A stretch of DNA of 64,000 bases, from NCBI RefSeq assembly GCF_937875145.1, contig NZ_CALNCS010000068.1:1-64000 (forward strand). The letters run 5' to 3'. The position numbers were made by a program, and so were the translations under genes. The notes beneath the pieces were generated by a model. It was given only the letters and a program-made list of their open reading frames with translations, searched no databases and was not told where the DNA came from. Origin of the DNA: Alkalibaculum bacchi. GTDB taxonomy: Bacteria; Bacillota; Clostridia; Eubacteriales; Alkalibacteraceae. Shown piece after piece: positions 17,415 to 26,106 of the stretch (position 1 is its first letter; each line of letters starts with the position of its first letter).

Positions 17415-18758
17415 ATGGGTAAATTATTTGGTACTGATGGAGTTAGAGGAATTGCGAATATTGAATTGACGCCACAGTTGGCTTTTCAATTGGGGAGAGC
17501 AGGGGCCTATGTACTAGGTAGTGGCAATCACAAACCTAGTATTGTTATAGGAAAAGATACTAGAATCTCTGGAGATATGTTAGAATCTGCCTTGATTGCA
17601 GGGATTTGTTCTATGGGTGGCAATGTCATTCAATTAGGCGTAATGCCAACGCCAGGAGTAGCTGTTCTCACGAGACATTTTAAAGCAGATGCAGGAGTTG
17701 TTATTTCCGCGTCTCACAATCCAGCAGAATTTAATGGGATTAAATTTTTTAATAAAGATGGTTTTAAATTATCAGATGAAGTTGAAAATGAAATAGAAAA
17801 ATTGATTTTAGAAGATTATAAATTTGATTTACTTGGAGGCGATTCTGTTGGTGCTATAACACAATGTGATTATCCAGAGCAAGTTTATATGGATTTCTTA
17901 TTAGAGTCTCTAGATACGGATTTTAAGGGCTTGAAAATTGTTCTAGACTGCGCTAATGGAGCTAGTTATAAAATTGCACCAGAAATATTTACAAAATTAG
18001 GCGCACAGATTATCTGTATCGGGGATCAGCCAGATGGTATTAATATTAACTGTAACTGTGGATCTACTCACTTAGGAAGATTACAAGAAGCAGTTGTCAG
18101 TGAAGGGGCAGATTTAGGTCTTGCTTTTGACGGCGATGCAGACCGACTATTAGCAGTAGACAATCTTGGTAGAAACATCGATGGCGATCAAATTATGAAT
18201 ATCTTTGCTTACTCCATGGCCAAAGAGGGGAAATTAAAGCAAAACACAGTTGTTGCTACTGTAATGAGCAATATGGGCTTAGAAATAGTGTTAAAAGAGT
18301 GTAATTGTAAGGCTGTAAAGACTGCAGTAGGAGATCGATACGTATTAGAGACCATGCTAAAAGAGGACTATAATCTTGGTGGAGAGCAATCCGGGCATAT
18401 TATTCTTTTAGACCATAATACTACAGGCGATGGTCTTCTTACAGCAGTGCAATTAACTCAAATTATAAAAAAAGAAAACACTTCCTTACAAATGTTAGCA
18501 GACAAGATGACCATATATCCTCAAGTCCTCGTAAATGCTAAAGTAAAAAACGAAAACAAAAATAAATATTTAGAGGATATTATTATAGAAGAAAAAATAG
18601 CGGAAATCGAAGAACACTTCCATGGAAAAGGAAGAGTGCTGATACGCCCTTCAGGAACAGAACCTTTAGTTCGGGTTATGATTGAAGGCGAGGACCAAGA
18701 AGAATTAGAGTCTATAGCTCGAGAACTTGCAGACCTAATTGTAGAAAGGCTAGGCTAG
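17415..18758 (+). CDS. glmM: Phosphoglucosamine mutase
   Basis: Converts glucosamine-6-phosphate to glucosamine-1-phosphate for UDP-GlcNAc and cell wall synthesis. 447 aa, normal length. Active-site phosphoserine S100 in VISASHNPAEFNG, metal-binding DGDADR, sugar-recognition GGEQSGHI and phosphate-binding RPSGTEPLVRVMIEG are all present. ATG follows GGGAGG. GlmS, the preceding enzyme, lies 12 kb downstream, separated here by PTS, glycyl radical enzyme and rpoN genes, whereas glmM and glmS are often adjacent in Firmicutes. Confidence 0.96.
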   Translation: MGKLFGTDGVRGIANIELTPQLAFQLGRAGAYVLGSGNHKPSIVIGKDTRISGDMLESALIAGICSMGGNVIQLGVMPTPGVAVLTRHFKADAGVVISASHNPAEFNGIKFFNKDGFKLSDEVENEIEKLILEDYKFDLLGGDSVGAITQCDYPEQVYMDFLLESLDTDFKGLKIVLDCANGASYKIAPEIFTKLGAQIICIGDQPDGININCNCGSTHLGRLQEAVVSEGADLGLAFDGDADRLLAVDNLGRNIDGDQIMNIFAYSMAKEGKLKQNTVVATVMSNMGLEIVLKECNCKAVKTAVGDRYVLETMLKEDYNLGGEQSGHIILLDHNTTGDGLLTAVQLTQIIKKENTSLQMLADKMTIYPQVLVNAKVKNENKNKYLEDIIIEEKIAEIEEHFHGKGRVLIRPSGTEPLVRVMIEGEDQEELESIARELADLIVERLG

Positions 18759-18795
18759 TTTTAAGCAAAGTCATTCACTTTGGCATTACAAATAG

Positions 18796-18866
18796 AAAAC
18801 CCCTTATTAACGAAACTCTTATTTAAATGCAAATAATCAAAGGTAACGGTACCTAAAAGGGGTTTT
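18796..18866 (+). terminator. Terminator after glmM
   Basis: AAAACCCCTT (18796-18805) pairs with AAGGGGTTTT (18857-18866) across a 51-base loop. Confidence 0.55.
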
Positions 18867-18880
18867 ACATAGAACATAGA

Positions 18881-18905
18881 GGAGCAACGCTGAAGGCGTT
18901 GCTCC
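18881..18905. terminator. Hairpin at the 3' end of the LevR-like gene
   Basis: Perfect 10-bp stem GGAGCAACGC/GCGTTGCTCC with a 5-base loop, ending on the stop codon of the minus-strand regulator. No T run follows on either strand, so it may act as a 3' stabiliser rather than a strong terminator. Confidence 0.5.
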
Positions 18906-21568
18906 TATTCTTTAAAGTATTCAATTAAGTAACAAATCTCATGATCTGATAAGCTAATGTCATATTTCTCGCCTAAGAAAAAGAATTCTTTCTTAATAAT
19001 TTTATATAGCTTTTTATTAGAGGTAATCACTTCGGGTTTATTAGGGTGATTTAAAGTGATTTTATGATCTTTTAGTCTACTAATCATAAAGGCTAAATGT
19101 AGTATCAAGCCAATGACATTAGAATCTCCTAGTTTTGTATTCGTTTTTTGAAGTACATTGTTGATATATTCATGAACATCTTCATAAAGTTTTTCCCCGT
19201 CTAAGTTTTGAATATTCTCCTTTAAAACCATAGGTAACCTTACTAAAGTTGTCTTTACATCGATGATCTCTTGTAGCTCATCTAAAACAGACATGCTTAT
19301 GACATCGTGCATACTAAAATGTTTAATAGAAGTATTTATAGGAAAGGAAGAGATTATAAATAAAATTTCTCTCTCTAATTGCATTTTAGACAAAGTTTTC
19401 ATAAATTCATGTTGGTCTAAACTATTTATAGGTATAATTTCAAATAAGCTTTTATCGTATTTCAGTTGATTATTCAATATATTTTTAATGGCAATGGATC
19501 CACCCTCACCTGTTAGACAAGTAGTAATGATAGCAATCTTTCTTTTTTCTACAGAAGGATCTGGGCTGATTCGATCGCTTATATAGGACTGTACTTGTAA
19601 AACATCATTATATATATAGTCTAAAGGGGTGCCAAGTAATGCCTTGCGAGTTGCCTCTATGACGTGAAGAGTTGAAACTAAGGGTATAGATTTGCAAGGA
19701 GTTTTTAATTCCTCCTCAATCATTTCTGAGAAAGTAGTCAGAGAACCCATATCTACTAAGAGGAGATAACCTGTAGCGTGTTTGTCCTCTAAGATGATTT
19801 TTTTTAATTTTTCGTATACTTTAGATGGGCTTTCATCTAAGGGCGCATCTAAGGCTATTGCATATTCTTCTCTAAGTAGCCCATTGACCACATTGACCAT
19901 TGACGTTGCCGTAGAAGACCCGTGAGCAATGACGATAATTTTGATATGATCTTTTTTTGCCGTTTGGACATATTCTGGCAGAAAGAAAATAGTCAAGTAT
20001 CCTGCTTCATCATCAGAGATATCGCCTTTAATGTGTTCACTTATAATGTTTTTGGCTTCTAATGCTATTTTGTATTCTTTTGGATAAGTGGTTCTTATAT
20101 TAAGGAGTTGTGGATTGATAATATTTTTTTTATTGCGAATCCTCTTTATGAGTGTATCGATGTGCAAAGCAAGGGCAGTATAGCGATTACTGTTAAAATC
20201 TTTATCTAATTTAGAAGACACAAAGGAGATTACTTTATCAACACAAGCCATAGTATCTTTGCCTAACAGATTTTTGATTTCAGATTTATTGGCTTCTTCA
20301 TCTTCTAAATTAATATACTTTTGAAAATGTGCCATAATATCTTTTGCTAGAACTTGATCAATATTGACCTCTGATATTCCTTTTGCTTGAAGCTGTGCTA
20401 ACTTATTTTCAATAAAAGAATAAATATGATTATCTTCTTCTTCAATGGTAGGGATATCTGTTTTCATATTAGGTGCGAAGCGAAAGTACTCTACCTCCTC
20501 GCCTGTTAGTTTATTCCAAATCATACGGTGTTCCTTTTCCTTGAGAAGACCTTCACGTATATGAATAGGTAAACTTCTGCTACTAATTCGAACATCCTGT
20601 CGTACATTTGTTAGAAACTCAGAATAGGCCTTAGCGCAGATAAGCTGTATATCGCTTTTTAACTGCCCAATATTACCTTTGCACTCGTAGGATAAAAGAG
20701 CGCGAATCGTATTGCATGATACATAAATATCTCGACTTAATTTGATGCTCTCTTGCTTAAAAAAGCTCTTAATTAAATACAAACGCTCATCAAAAGCTCT
20801 CTCCTTAAGAGACGGAATGCTAAACATCATGGGTATTCTTCTAGTGAAGGTTTGTAATAAAGCAGAGCTAGGATCTTCTGTAGTGGCGGTTATGATTAAA
20901 GCATGGGTACTTCTAGGTTCACTATCTCCCATCCGGCGAAAAGTATTTGTATCTAAATAAGTAAACAAGGCTTCTTGACCTTCCGGAGGGAGTCGATGTA
21001 CTTCATCTAAAAACAAGATTCCACCGTCGGCTTTTTCTATGAGTCCTACCCGATCGGATTCAGCCCCAGTATAGGTCCCCTTTTTTACACCAAAAAGTTG
21101 CGATATGAGTAATTGTGGATTATTACTATAATCTGCACAGTTAAATACGATAAAGGGAGCATCTTCTGGAAGTACATCCATTTCTATAGCATAAGAGTGC
21201 ATTAATGAGACAAACATAGATTTTCCTACGCCTGTATCTCCGAGTATCAAGGTAGCTAAGCCCTTTGGGGGATAGAGTATGGCAGCTTTAGCCTGGTCTC
21301 TAGCGTCTTTTAAGCTCGTATTGTATTTTACTAGCTCATCTAATTGAGTGGTGACTGTTTTGGTAAGAGAAGCAGAAGCATTCTCTATATAGAACAAAAC
21401 AGGCCTTCCAGAAGTCTTCTTTATTTTTCCTTCTTTGTATAGTTTGTTTAGTTCATTGCTCACATTTGAGCGACTCATTCCTAAAATATTTGCTAGTGTT
21501 TGAGTAGTGACGCCATGAGGATCATTTAATTCTTGTAATTTATTGTATATAAGTGTGTTGTTGTTCAA
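18905..21568 (-). CDS. LevR-type sigma-54-dependent activator with PTS domains
   Basis: Activates a sigma-54 promoter for a PTS operon and is itself controlled by PTS phosphorylation (887 aa). Domains in order: N-terminal winged HTH (TQTLANILGMSRSNVSNELNKL); AAA+ domain with Walker A GDTGVGKS, the sigma-54 contact loop as GTYTGA (usual GAFTGA) and Walker B GGILFLDEVHRLP; a first PRD; an EIIA-Man-like domain (IIVIAHGSSTATSM); a EIIB-like segment (IAIITTCLTGEGG); and a C-terminal PRD. TTG start at 21568 behind AAGGGTGA. Transcribed away from the PTS operon whose upstream region holds the repeated AAACACTA sites. rpoN lies 7 kb on. Confidence 0.92.
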   Translation of the reverse strand: MNNNTLIYNKLQELNDPHGVTTQTLANILGMSRSNVSNELNKLYKEGKIKKTSGRPVLFYIENASASLTKTVTTQLDELVKYNTSLKDARDQAKAAILYPPKGLATLILGDTGVGKSMFVSLMHSYAIEMDVLPEDAPFIVFNCADYSNNPQLLISQLFGVKKGTYTGAESDRVGLIEKADGGILFLDEVHRLPPEGQEALFTYLDTNTFRRMGDSEPRSTHALIITATTEDPSSALLQTFTRRIPMMFSIPSLKERAFDERLYLIKSFFKQESIKLSRDIYVSCNTIRALLSYECKGNIGQLKSDIQLICAKAYSEFLTNVRQDVRISSRSLPIHIREGLLKEKEHRMIWNKLTGEEVEYFRFAPNMKTDIPTIEEEDNHIYSFIENKLAQLQAKGISEVNIDQVLAKDIMAHFQKYINLEDEEANKSEIKNLLGKDTMACVDKVISFVSSKLDKDFNSNRYTALALHIDTLIKRIRNKKNIINPQLLNIRTTYPKEYKIALEAKNIISEHIKGDISDDEAGYLTIFFLPEYVQTAKKDHIKIIVIAHGSSTATSMVNVVNGLLREEYAIALDAPLDESPSKVYEKLKKIILEDKHATGYLLLVDMGSLTTFSEMIEEELKTPCKSIPLVSTLHVIEATRKALLGTPLDYIYNDVLQVQSYISDRISPDPSVEKRKIAIITTCLTGEGGSIAIKNILNNQLKYDKSLFEIIPINSLDQHEFMKTLSKMQLEREILFIISSFPINTSIKHFSMHDVISMSVLDELQEIIDVKTTLVRLPMVLKENIQNLDGEKLYEDVHEYINNVLQKTNTKLGDSNVIGLILHLAFMISRLKDHKITLNHPNKPEVITSNKKLYKIIKKEFFFLGEKYDISLSDHEICYLIEYFKE

Positions 21569-21637
21569 ATAATCACCCTTTTATTATTTAATACATTTAT
21601 TATAACCTATTGTGACAATGAAAACCATATAGAGTTT

Positions 21638-21767
21638 AAACACTAATCATAAAACACGTTAAAAACCTAAAACACTAAAAAGGATAAACCAAACACTACC
21701 GTATGCGTTTAAAACACTATTGTCGAAATATAAGATTTTACGCAAGATGAATTGGGTTTTAGTGTTT
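21638..21767 (+). promoter_or_regulatory. Upstream activator repeats for the sigma-54 promoter
   Basis: AAACACTA occurs four times in direct orientation at 21638, 21670, 21691 and 21712, that is 32, 21 and 21 bp apart, close to three, two and two helical turns. An inverted copy, TAGTGTTT (21760-21767), overlaps the -24 element. Probable binding sites of the divergent LevR-like activator. Confidence 0.7.
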
Positions 21768-21782
21768 GGCATGAGAATTGCT
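21766..21782 (+). promoter_or_regulatory. Sigma-54 (-24/-12) promoter of the PTS operon
   Basis: TTGGCATGAGAATTGCT matches TTGGCACG-N4-TTGCW with the GG and GC dinucleotides at the correct spacing, 76 bp before the IIA ATG. Confidence 0.88.
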
Positions 21783-21857
21783 ATTAAGAAAGTATAGAAT
21801 ACACAATAAAGTACAGAATAAAATCAAGAATACATAATTAAAAAGGAGGAAATAGTA

Positions 21858-22187
21858 ATGAATGAAATGGAAATGACTATTATGCAGTTAATTATACATT
21901 CTGGTGATGCTAAAACTCATGGATATGAAGCCATAAGAAGAATAAATGAGGGAGATAGTGAAGGTGCTGACGAAGAAATCAAATTAGCGCATGATGCATT
22001 AATCGTAGCGCATAATGCACAAACTTCATTACTACAAAAGGAAGCAGCAGGCGAAAAAGTAGAAATTTCAGCACTGTTTGTCCATGCTCAAGATCATCTT
22101 ATGACGTCTATGAGTGAACTGAATTTAATTGAACAAATTGTGGAACTGCGTAAAGTAGTCAATACATTATTAGAAAATCAAAAATAA
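21858..22187 (+). CDS. PTS lactose/cellobiose-family IIA component
   Basis: Phosphocarrier accepting phosphate from HPr and passing it to IIB (109 aa). All-helical family member with the conserved HAQDHLM segment, whose first histidine is the phosphorylation site. The N-terminal MQLIIHSGDAKTHGYEAIRRINEGD is typical. ATG behind AAGGAGG, first gene after the sigma-54 promoter, 16 bases before IIB. Confidence 0.93.
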   Translation: MNEMEMTIMQLIIHSGDAKTHGYEAIRRINEGDSEGADEEIKLAHDALIVAHNAQTSLLQKEAAGEKVEISALFVHAQDHLMTSMSELNLIEQIVELRKVVNTLLENQK

Positions 22188-22203
22188 GAGGAGGATTAAT
22201 AAG

Positions 22204-22530
22204 ATGATAAAAATTAAATTGTTTTGCGCAGCAGCATTTTCAACGAGCGCTCTGGTAGAAAAAATGAAAAAAGCCGCTGCAGATAGAGGACTAGAAGTAG
22301 ATATCGAGGCATGCGCCCAAGGAAAATTAGCGGATTCTTTAGATGATTTAGATGTGGCTTTATTAGGACCTCAAGTAGCATATACGCTACCAAAATCGCA
22401 AAAAATATGTAATGAAAAATGTGTACCTGTTGCGGTAATTCCTATGGCTGATTATGGCATGATGAATGGGGAAAAAGTATTGGATTTTGCACTTAATCTT
22501 ATAGAAAAAAATAAAGAAAATAATCTCTAA
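22204..22530 (+). CDS. PTS lactose/cellobiose-family IIB component
   Basis: Carries phosphate on a cysteine near the N-terminus (LFCAAAFSTSALVEKM; family usual LFCSAGMSTS) and gives it to the sugar bound by IIC (108 aa). The downstream LLGPQVAYTLP and VAVIPMADYGMMNGEKVLDFAL segments complete the fold. ATG behind AGAGGAGG, 12 bases before IIC. Confidence 0.92.
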   Translation: MIKIKLFCAAAFSTSALVEKMKKAAADRGLEVDIEACAQGKLADSLDDLDVALLGPQVAYTLPKSQKICNEKCVPVAVIPMADYGMMNGEKVLDFALNLIEKNKENNL

Positions 22531-22542
22531 GGGGGTAAAGAA

Positions 22543-23853
22543 ATGAGTAAACAAGATTTTGGAAATAAACTCATGGAAATGATGATGAAGTTTGTCAACA
22601 TGAAAGGAGTTATCGCATTAAAAGAAGGTATGTTAAGTATCTTACCTTTGACTGTAGTAGGATCGATATTCCTTATTATTGGAGCTTTACCATTTAAAGG
22701 TGTTACAGACTTTTTAACAAACACTTTTGGACCAGATTGGACAGCGCCATTTTGGCAAGTTCATGGCGGTACATTTGCAATTATGGGTATGGTTGCTTGT
22801 TTTGCAATCGGTTACTCATACGTAAAGAATGAAGGATATGAAGCACTTCCAGCAGGAGTATTATCCATTGCAACCTTCTTTATTATTCAAAATTCATTTG
22901 TCACGTTAGAAGGTGGCGAAGTAGTGAATGATGTCATTTCAAAAGCATGGACTGGTGGACAAGGAATGATCACAGCTATTATCGTAGGTTTATTTGTAGG
23001 TGCTACGTACTCGTGGTTTATGAGAAAGAAAATCGTTATTAAAATGCCAGATAGCGTACCACCTGGAGTTGCAAATCAATTTACAGCTTTAATACCAGCA
23101 GCATTTATCTTTGCTGTATCCGCAATAGTATATGGAATATTTAAATTTGGTTTACACACTACATTCATTGAATGGATTTATACTGTTTTACAAGTACCAC
23201 TACAAGGCTTGACAGATTCTCTACCAGGTGCAATAGGAATTGCTTTCTTTATCTCTTTCCTATGGTGGTTTGGTGTACATGGACAATCTATCGTTAATGG
23301 CATTGTGGTATCTTTACTGACAGCAAACTCTGTAGCCAATGCCGAATTACTTCAACAAGTAGGGTCAGTAACTGTAGAAGGTGGCGCCCATATTGTAACA
23401 CAACAGTTCCTTGATAGTTTTATTATTCTTTCAGGATCTGGAATCACTTTTGGTATTGTATTTGCAATGTTATTTGCTGCAAAATCAGAGCAGTATAAGA
23501 GCTTAGGAAAAATGTCTGTAGTGCCTGCAATATTTAATATTAATGAACCAGTTGTTTTTGGATTTCCTATAGTATTAAATCCACTTATGTTCATTCCTTT
23601 TATTGCCGTACCAGTAATTGCAGCATTGCTTGTATACGGTGCTATTGCTATCGGATTCTTACAACCTTTCTCAGGAGTAATACTACCTTGGAGTACACCA
23701 CTTCTTATTTCAGGATTAATGGTAGCTGGTTGGAAAGGTGCTTTGATGCAAATCATCATCTTAGTAATGTCTGTATTAGTATATTTACCATTCTTCAAAA
23801 AACAAGATCAAATTACCTATAAACAAGAACAAGAAGCAAAAACAAAAGCATAA
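22543..23853 (+). CDS. PTS lactose/cellobiose-family IIC permease
   Basis: Membrane channel of the PTS (436 aa), about ten transmembrane helices. It has the family's central WWFGVHGQSIVNGI motif and NINEPVVFGFPIVLNPLMFIPF. ATG behind AAGGGGGT. There is no phospho-beta-glycosidase in the operon, so a disaccharide need not be the substrate. The nearest catabolic genes are the glycyl radical enzyme and its activase, which raises the idea of an anhydro-sugar substrate. Confidence 0.93.
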   Translation: MSKQDFGNKLMEMMMKFVNMKGVIALKEGMLSILPLTVVGSIFLIIGALPFKGVTDFLTNTFGPDWTAPFWQVHGGTFAIMGMVACFAIGYSYVKNEGYEALPAGVLSIATFFIIQNSFVTLEGGEVVNDVISKAWTGGQGMITAIIVGLFVGATYSWFMRKKIVIKMPDSVPPGVANQFTALIPAAFIFAVSAIVYGIFKFGLHTTFIEWIYTVLQVPLQGLTDSLPGAIGIAFFISFLWWFGVHGQSIVNGIVVSLLTANSVANAELLQQVGSVTVEGGAHIVTQQFLDSFIILSGSGITFGIVFAMLFAAKSEQYKSLGKMSVVPAIFNINEPVVFGFPIVLNPLMFIPFIAVPVIAALLVYGAIAIGFLQPFSGVILPWSTPLLISGLMVAGWKGALMQIIILVMSVLVYLPFFKKQDQITYKQEQEAKTKA

Positions 23854-23856
23854 TAA

Positions 23857-23898
23857 AACGCCTCGCACAATATCAAAGTGCGAGGCGTTCTTTCTTTT
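23857..23898 (+). terminator. Terminator of the PTS operon
   Basis: Perfect 12-bp stem AACGCCTCGCAC/GTGCGAGGCGTT with a 9-base loop and a pyrimidine-rich tail. Confidence 0.88.
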
Positions 23899-24083
23899 AT
23901 TTAAGTAAAAAATCTTTTTTAATTCTAATTATTATTTTTATCATCCAGAGGCTTTAGCCGAAGGCTCACTGCTTATAATATGCACAAGAATAAATAGAAT
24001 AAGAGCTAAGCTTTAATGCAAATAATTAAAATTAAGGATTACCATTGGTGATCTATAGGGGTTTGACTTACAACTTACAAGGT

Positions 24084-24139
24084 AATTCATGTTACTACAG
24101 TACCTATGGCACTGTAGTAACATGAATTCCTTTTTTTTC
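24084..24139 (+). terminator. 18-bp hairpin overlapping the end of the DeoR gene
   Basis: Perfect 18-bp stem, arms 24084-24101 and 24111-24128 with a 9-base loop, followed on the plus strand by CC and a run of T. The right arm and loop lie within the last codons and stop of the minus-strand DeoR gene. On the minus strand no T run follows. Confidence 0.6.
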
Positions 24140-24853
24140 AAATGTTTCACGTATTTTATCTGGAATATTAGCATCTGTGTATAAAGCATCTATATCCCCA
24201 AGAGAAAAAAGACTTACCAATCCGTGACGATCAAGTTTAGTGGAGTCGCTGAGGATAATAACTTTGTTTGCTGATGCTGCCATAGATTTTACAGCTTCTG
24301 CACGCATTAAATCTGAAGCCATAAAACCAATAGTTGGTGAAAATCCATCTATACCTATGAAAAGTTTATCTACATAAAATTGTTGTGCGCAAATTTTTGT
24401 AATAGGTCCTACATTTACTTGAGATTCTTTTTGATACTCGCCACCCAGTAAAATCACCTTGCAATTTGAGTATTGTCTAATATAAGAAGCAATAAAAGCA
24501 GAGTTAGACATGATTGTAATATCTTTTTTGCTTTTAGCAATTTCTTCTGCAAAAATAGCACAACTAGAACCAGATTCAATCATAATGGTTTCCCCATTTG
24601 AAACAGTCTCTGCTGCAGATCGTGCAATCTTTAATTTGATATTGTAATTGACCGCAAGTCTATTGTTAATATCGTCGCTTTCATTTAAAACTGCATATCC
24701 GTGCTCCCGATTAATAAGGCCCTTTTCCGATAAGATATCTAAGTCCTTACGGATGGTCACTTGGGAAACATCTAATAGTTCAGATAGTTTCGATACTTCT
24801 ATTTTTCTATTTTCATTGACAATATTTAAAATTTTTGAAAGTCTATCAGTCAT
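24104..24853 (-). CDS. DeoR-family transcriptional repressor
   Basis: Repressor of sugar catabolism genes (249 aa). N-terminal DeoR winged helix (RKIEVSKLSELLDVSQVTIRKDLDILSEKGLINREHGYAV) and C-terminal sugar-phosphate sensing domain (IMIESGSSCAIFAEEI, KLFIGIDGFSPTIGF, VIILSDSTKLDRHGLVS). ATG at 24853 behind GGAGGA. It diverges from the glycyl radical activase gene, and shared TTACRTAT-like motifs upstream of this gene, the activase and the glycyl radical enzyme suggest it controls all three. Confidence 0.92.
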   Translation of the reverse strand: MTDRLSKILNIVNENRKIEVSKLSELLDVSQVTIRKDLDILSEKGLINREHGYAVLNESDDINNRLAVNYNIKLKIARSAAETVSNGETIMIESGSSCAIFAEEIAKSKKDITIMSNSAFIASYIRQYSNCKVILLGGEYQKESQVNVGPITKICAQQFYVDKLFIGIDGFSPTIGFMASDLMRAEAVKSMAASANKVIILSDSTKLDRHGLVSLFSLGDIDALYTDANIPDKIRETFEKKGIHVTTVP

Positions 24854-25017
24854 CTTTTCCTCCTATTATTACGGATATGTAACTATTATAATATATTTAC
24901 AACCTAGATTATAGTATAGAATCCTTTTATTTTGCGAACAATTTTAGTATACCCATAAATTATATCATAGATAAGTTTCAAATGAAAAAAAATATATATC
25001 AAATGAAGAAATATATA

Positions 25018-25046
25018 TTTACATATGGATATAATTAAGCTATGAT
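25018..25046 (+). promoter_or_regulatory. Activase promoter with candidate DeoR operator
   Basis: TTTACA (25018-25023), 17 bases, TATGAT (25041-25046), 30 bases before the start. TTTACATATGG over the -35 resembles GTTACATATCC (complement of 24873-24883, before deoR) and GTTACGTATGTC (complement of 26029-26040, before the glycyl radical enzyme). Confidence 0.55.
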
Positions 25047-25075
25047 ATTCATATAAAGGACAATGAGGTGAGCTA

Positions 25076-25978
25076 ATGGAAGAAAAAAGAGCTGTAATAT
25101 TTAATATCCAAAAATTTAGTATACATGATGGCCCAGGCATAAGGACGGTAGTGTTTTTTAAAGGATGTCCCCTTAGATGCCTTTGGTGTGCCAATCCAGA
25201 ATCACAAATTGGAAAAATTCAGATTAGCTGGGACGATACAAAATGTGTAGAGTGCAATAAATGTGTTGAGTCTTGTCCAGAAGGATCCATAATAAATATT
25301 AATGGGCGAAAGCAAATAGATACGAATAAATGTAAGAATTGGGAAACCATTATAAAAGATTGTCCAACTAAAGGTTTTACTGTAGAAGGTCAGTATAAAA
25401 GCGTAGATGAGATTGTGCAAGAAGTCCTAAAAGATAAAGTATTTTATGAAGAATCTGATGGAGGGGTTACGCTATCAGGAGGAGAAGTATTGCAGCAGGC
25501 GGATTTTGCCATTGAACTTTTAAAGGAATTAAAAAAACATGGTATTCACAGAGCTGCTGAGACTACAGGATATGCAGCACCACAAATATTTGAGCGCTTT
25601 ATCGAACACATTGATTTACTTTTATACGATATGAAACATCATGATCCTGTGAAACATAAAGAAGCGACAAATGTAGATAATAAAATTACCCAAGCAAATA
25701 TGCGAACTGCTGTTAAAAAAGGAAAAAGGATTATTGCCCGAATTCCAGTTATTCCAGGTTTTAACGATGATTTAAAGGATGCTGAAGAATTCTGTAAACT
25801 GCTAAAAGATATTGGAATTAAAGAGGTAAATCTTTTGCCTTTCCATCAAATGGGTGAAAAGAAGTATGAAGCCCTAGGTATGGAATACAAGATGAAAGGT
25901 GTAAAACAATTGCATCCTGAAGATTTAAAGGAATATCAAGAGATATTTGTAAGAGAAGGATTTGACTGTAAAATATAA
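25076..25978 (+). CDS. Glycyl radical enzyme activase (radical SAM)
   Basis: Installs the glycyl radical on the partner enzyme encoded next (300 aa). The radical SAM cluster is C31-x3-C35-x2-C38 in KGCPLRCLWC. The ferredoxin-like insert has C57, C60, C63, C67, then only C86 and C96 (CKNWETIIKDCP), so the second auxiliary cluster lacks two of the usual cysteines. SAM-binding GGVTLSGGE and later VNLLPFHQMGEKKYEALGMEY are typical. ATG behind GAGGTGA. A separate promoter lies before the partner gene, 128 bp downstream. Confidence 0.93.
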   Translation: MEEKRAVIFNIQKFSIHDGPGIRTVVFFKGCPLRCLWCANPESQIGKIQISWDDTKCVECNKCVESCPEGSIININGRKQIDTNKCKNWETIIKDCPTKGFTVEGQYKSVDEIVQEVLKDKVFYEESDGGVTLSGGEVLQQADFAIELLKELKKHGIHRAAETTGYAAPQIFERFIEHIDLLLYDMKHHDPVKHKEATNVDNKITQANMRTAVKKGKRIIARIPVIPGFNDDLKDAEEFCKLLKDIGIKEVNLLPFHQMGEKKYEALGMEYKMKGVKQLHPEDLKEYQEIFVREGFDCKI

Positions 25979-26026
25979 ATTTGTTTTAGATAAAACAACA
26001 CATATATTACGAATGAAGGAAAAATA

Positions 26027-26056
26027 TTGACATACGTAACTGATTAGTGGTATTAT
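26027..26056 (+). promoter_or_regulatory. Promoter of the glycyl radical enzyme gene
   Basis: TTGACA (26027-26032), 18 bases, TATTAT (26051-26056). The spacer begins with the TACGTAAC version of the putative DeoR motif. Confidence 0.55.
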
Positions 26057-26106
26057 GAAAATATAGAATTATTAAAAATGTAAATCACTATAAGGAGGAT
26101 TTCTAC

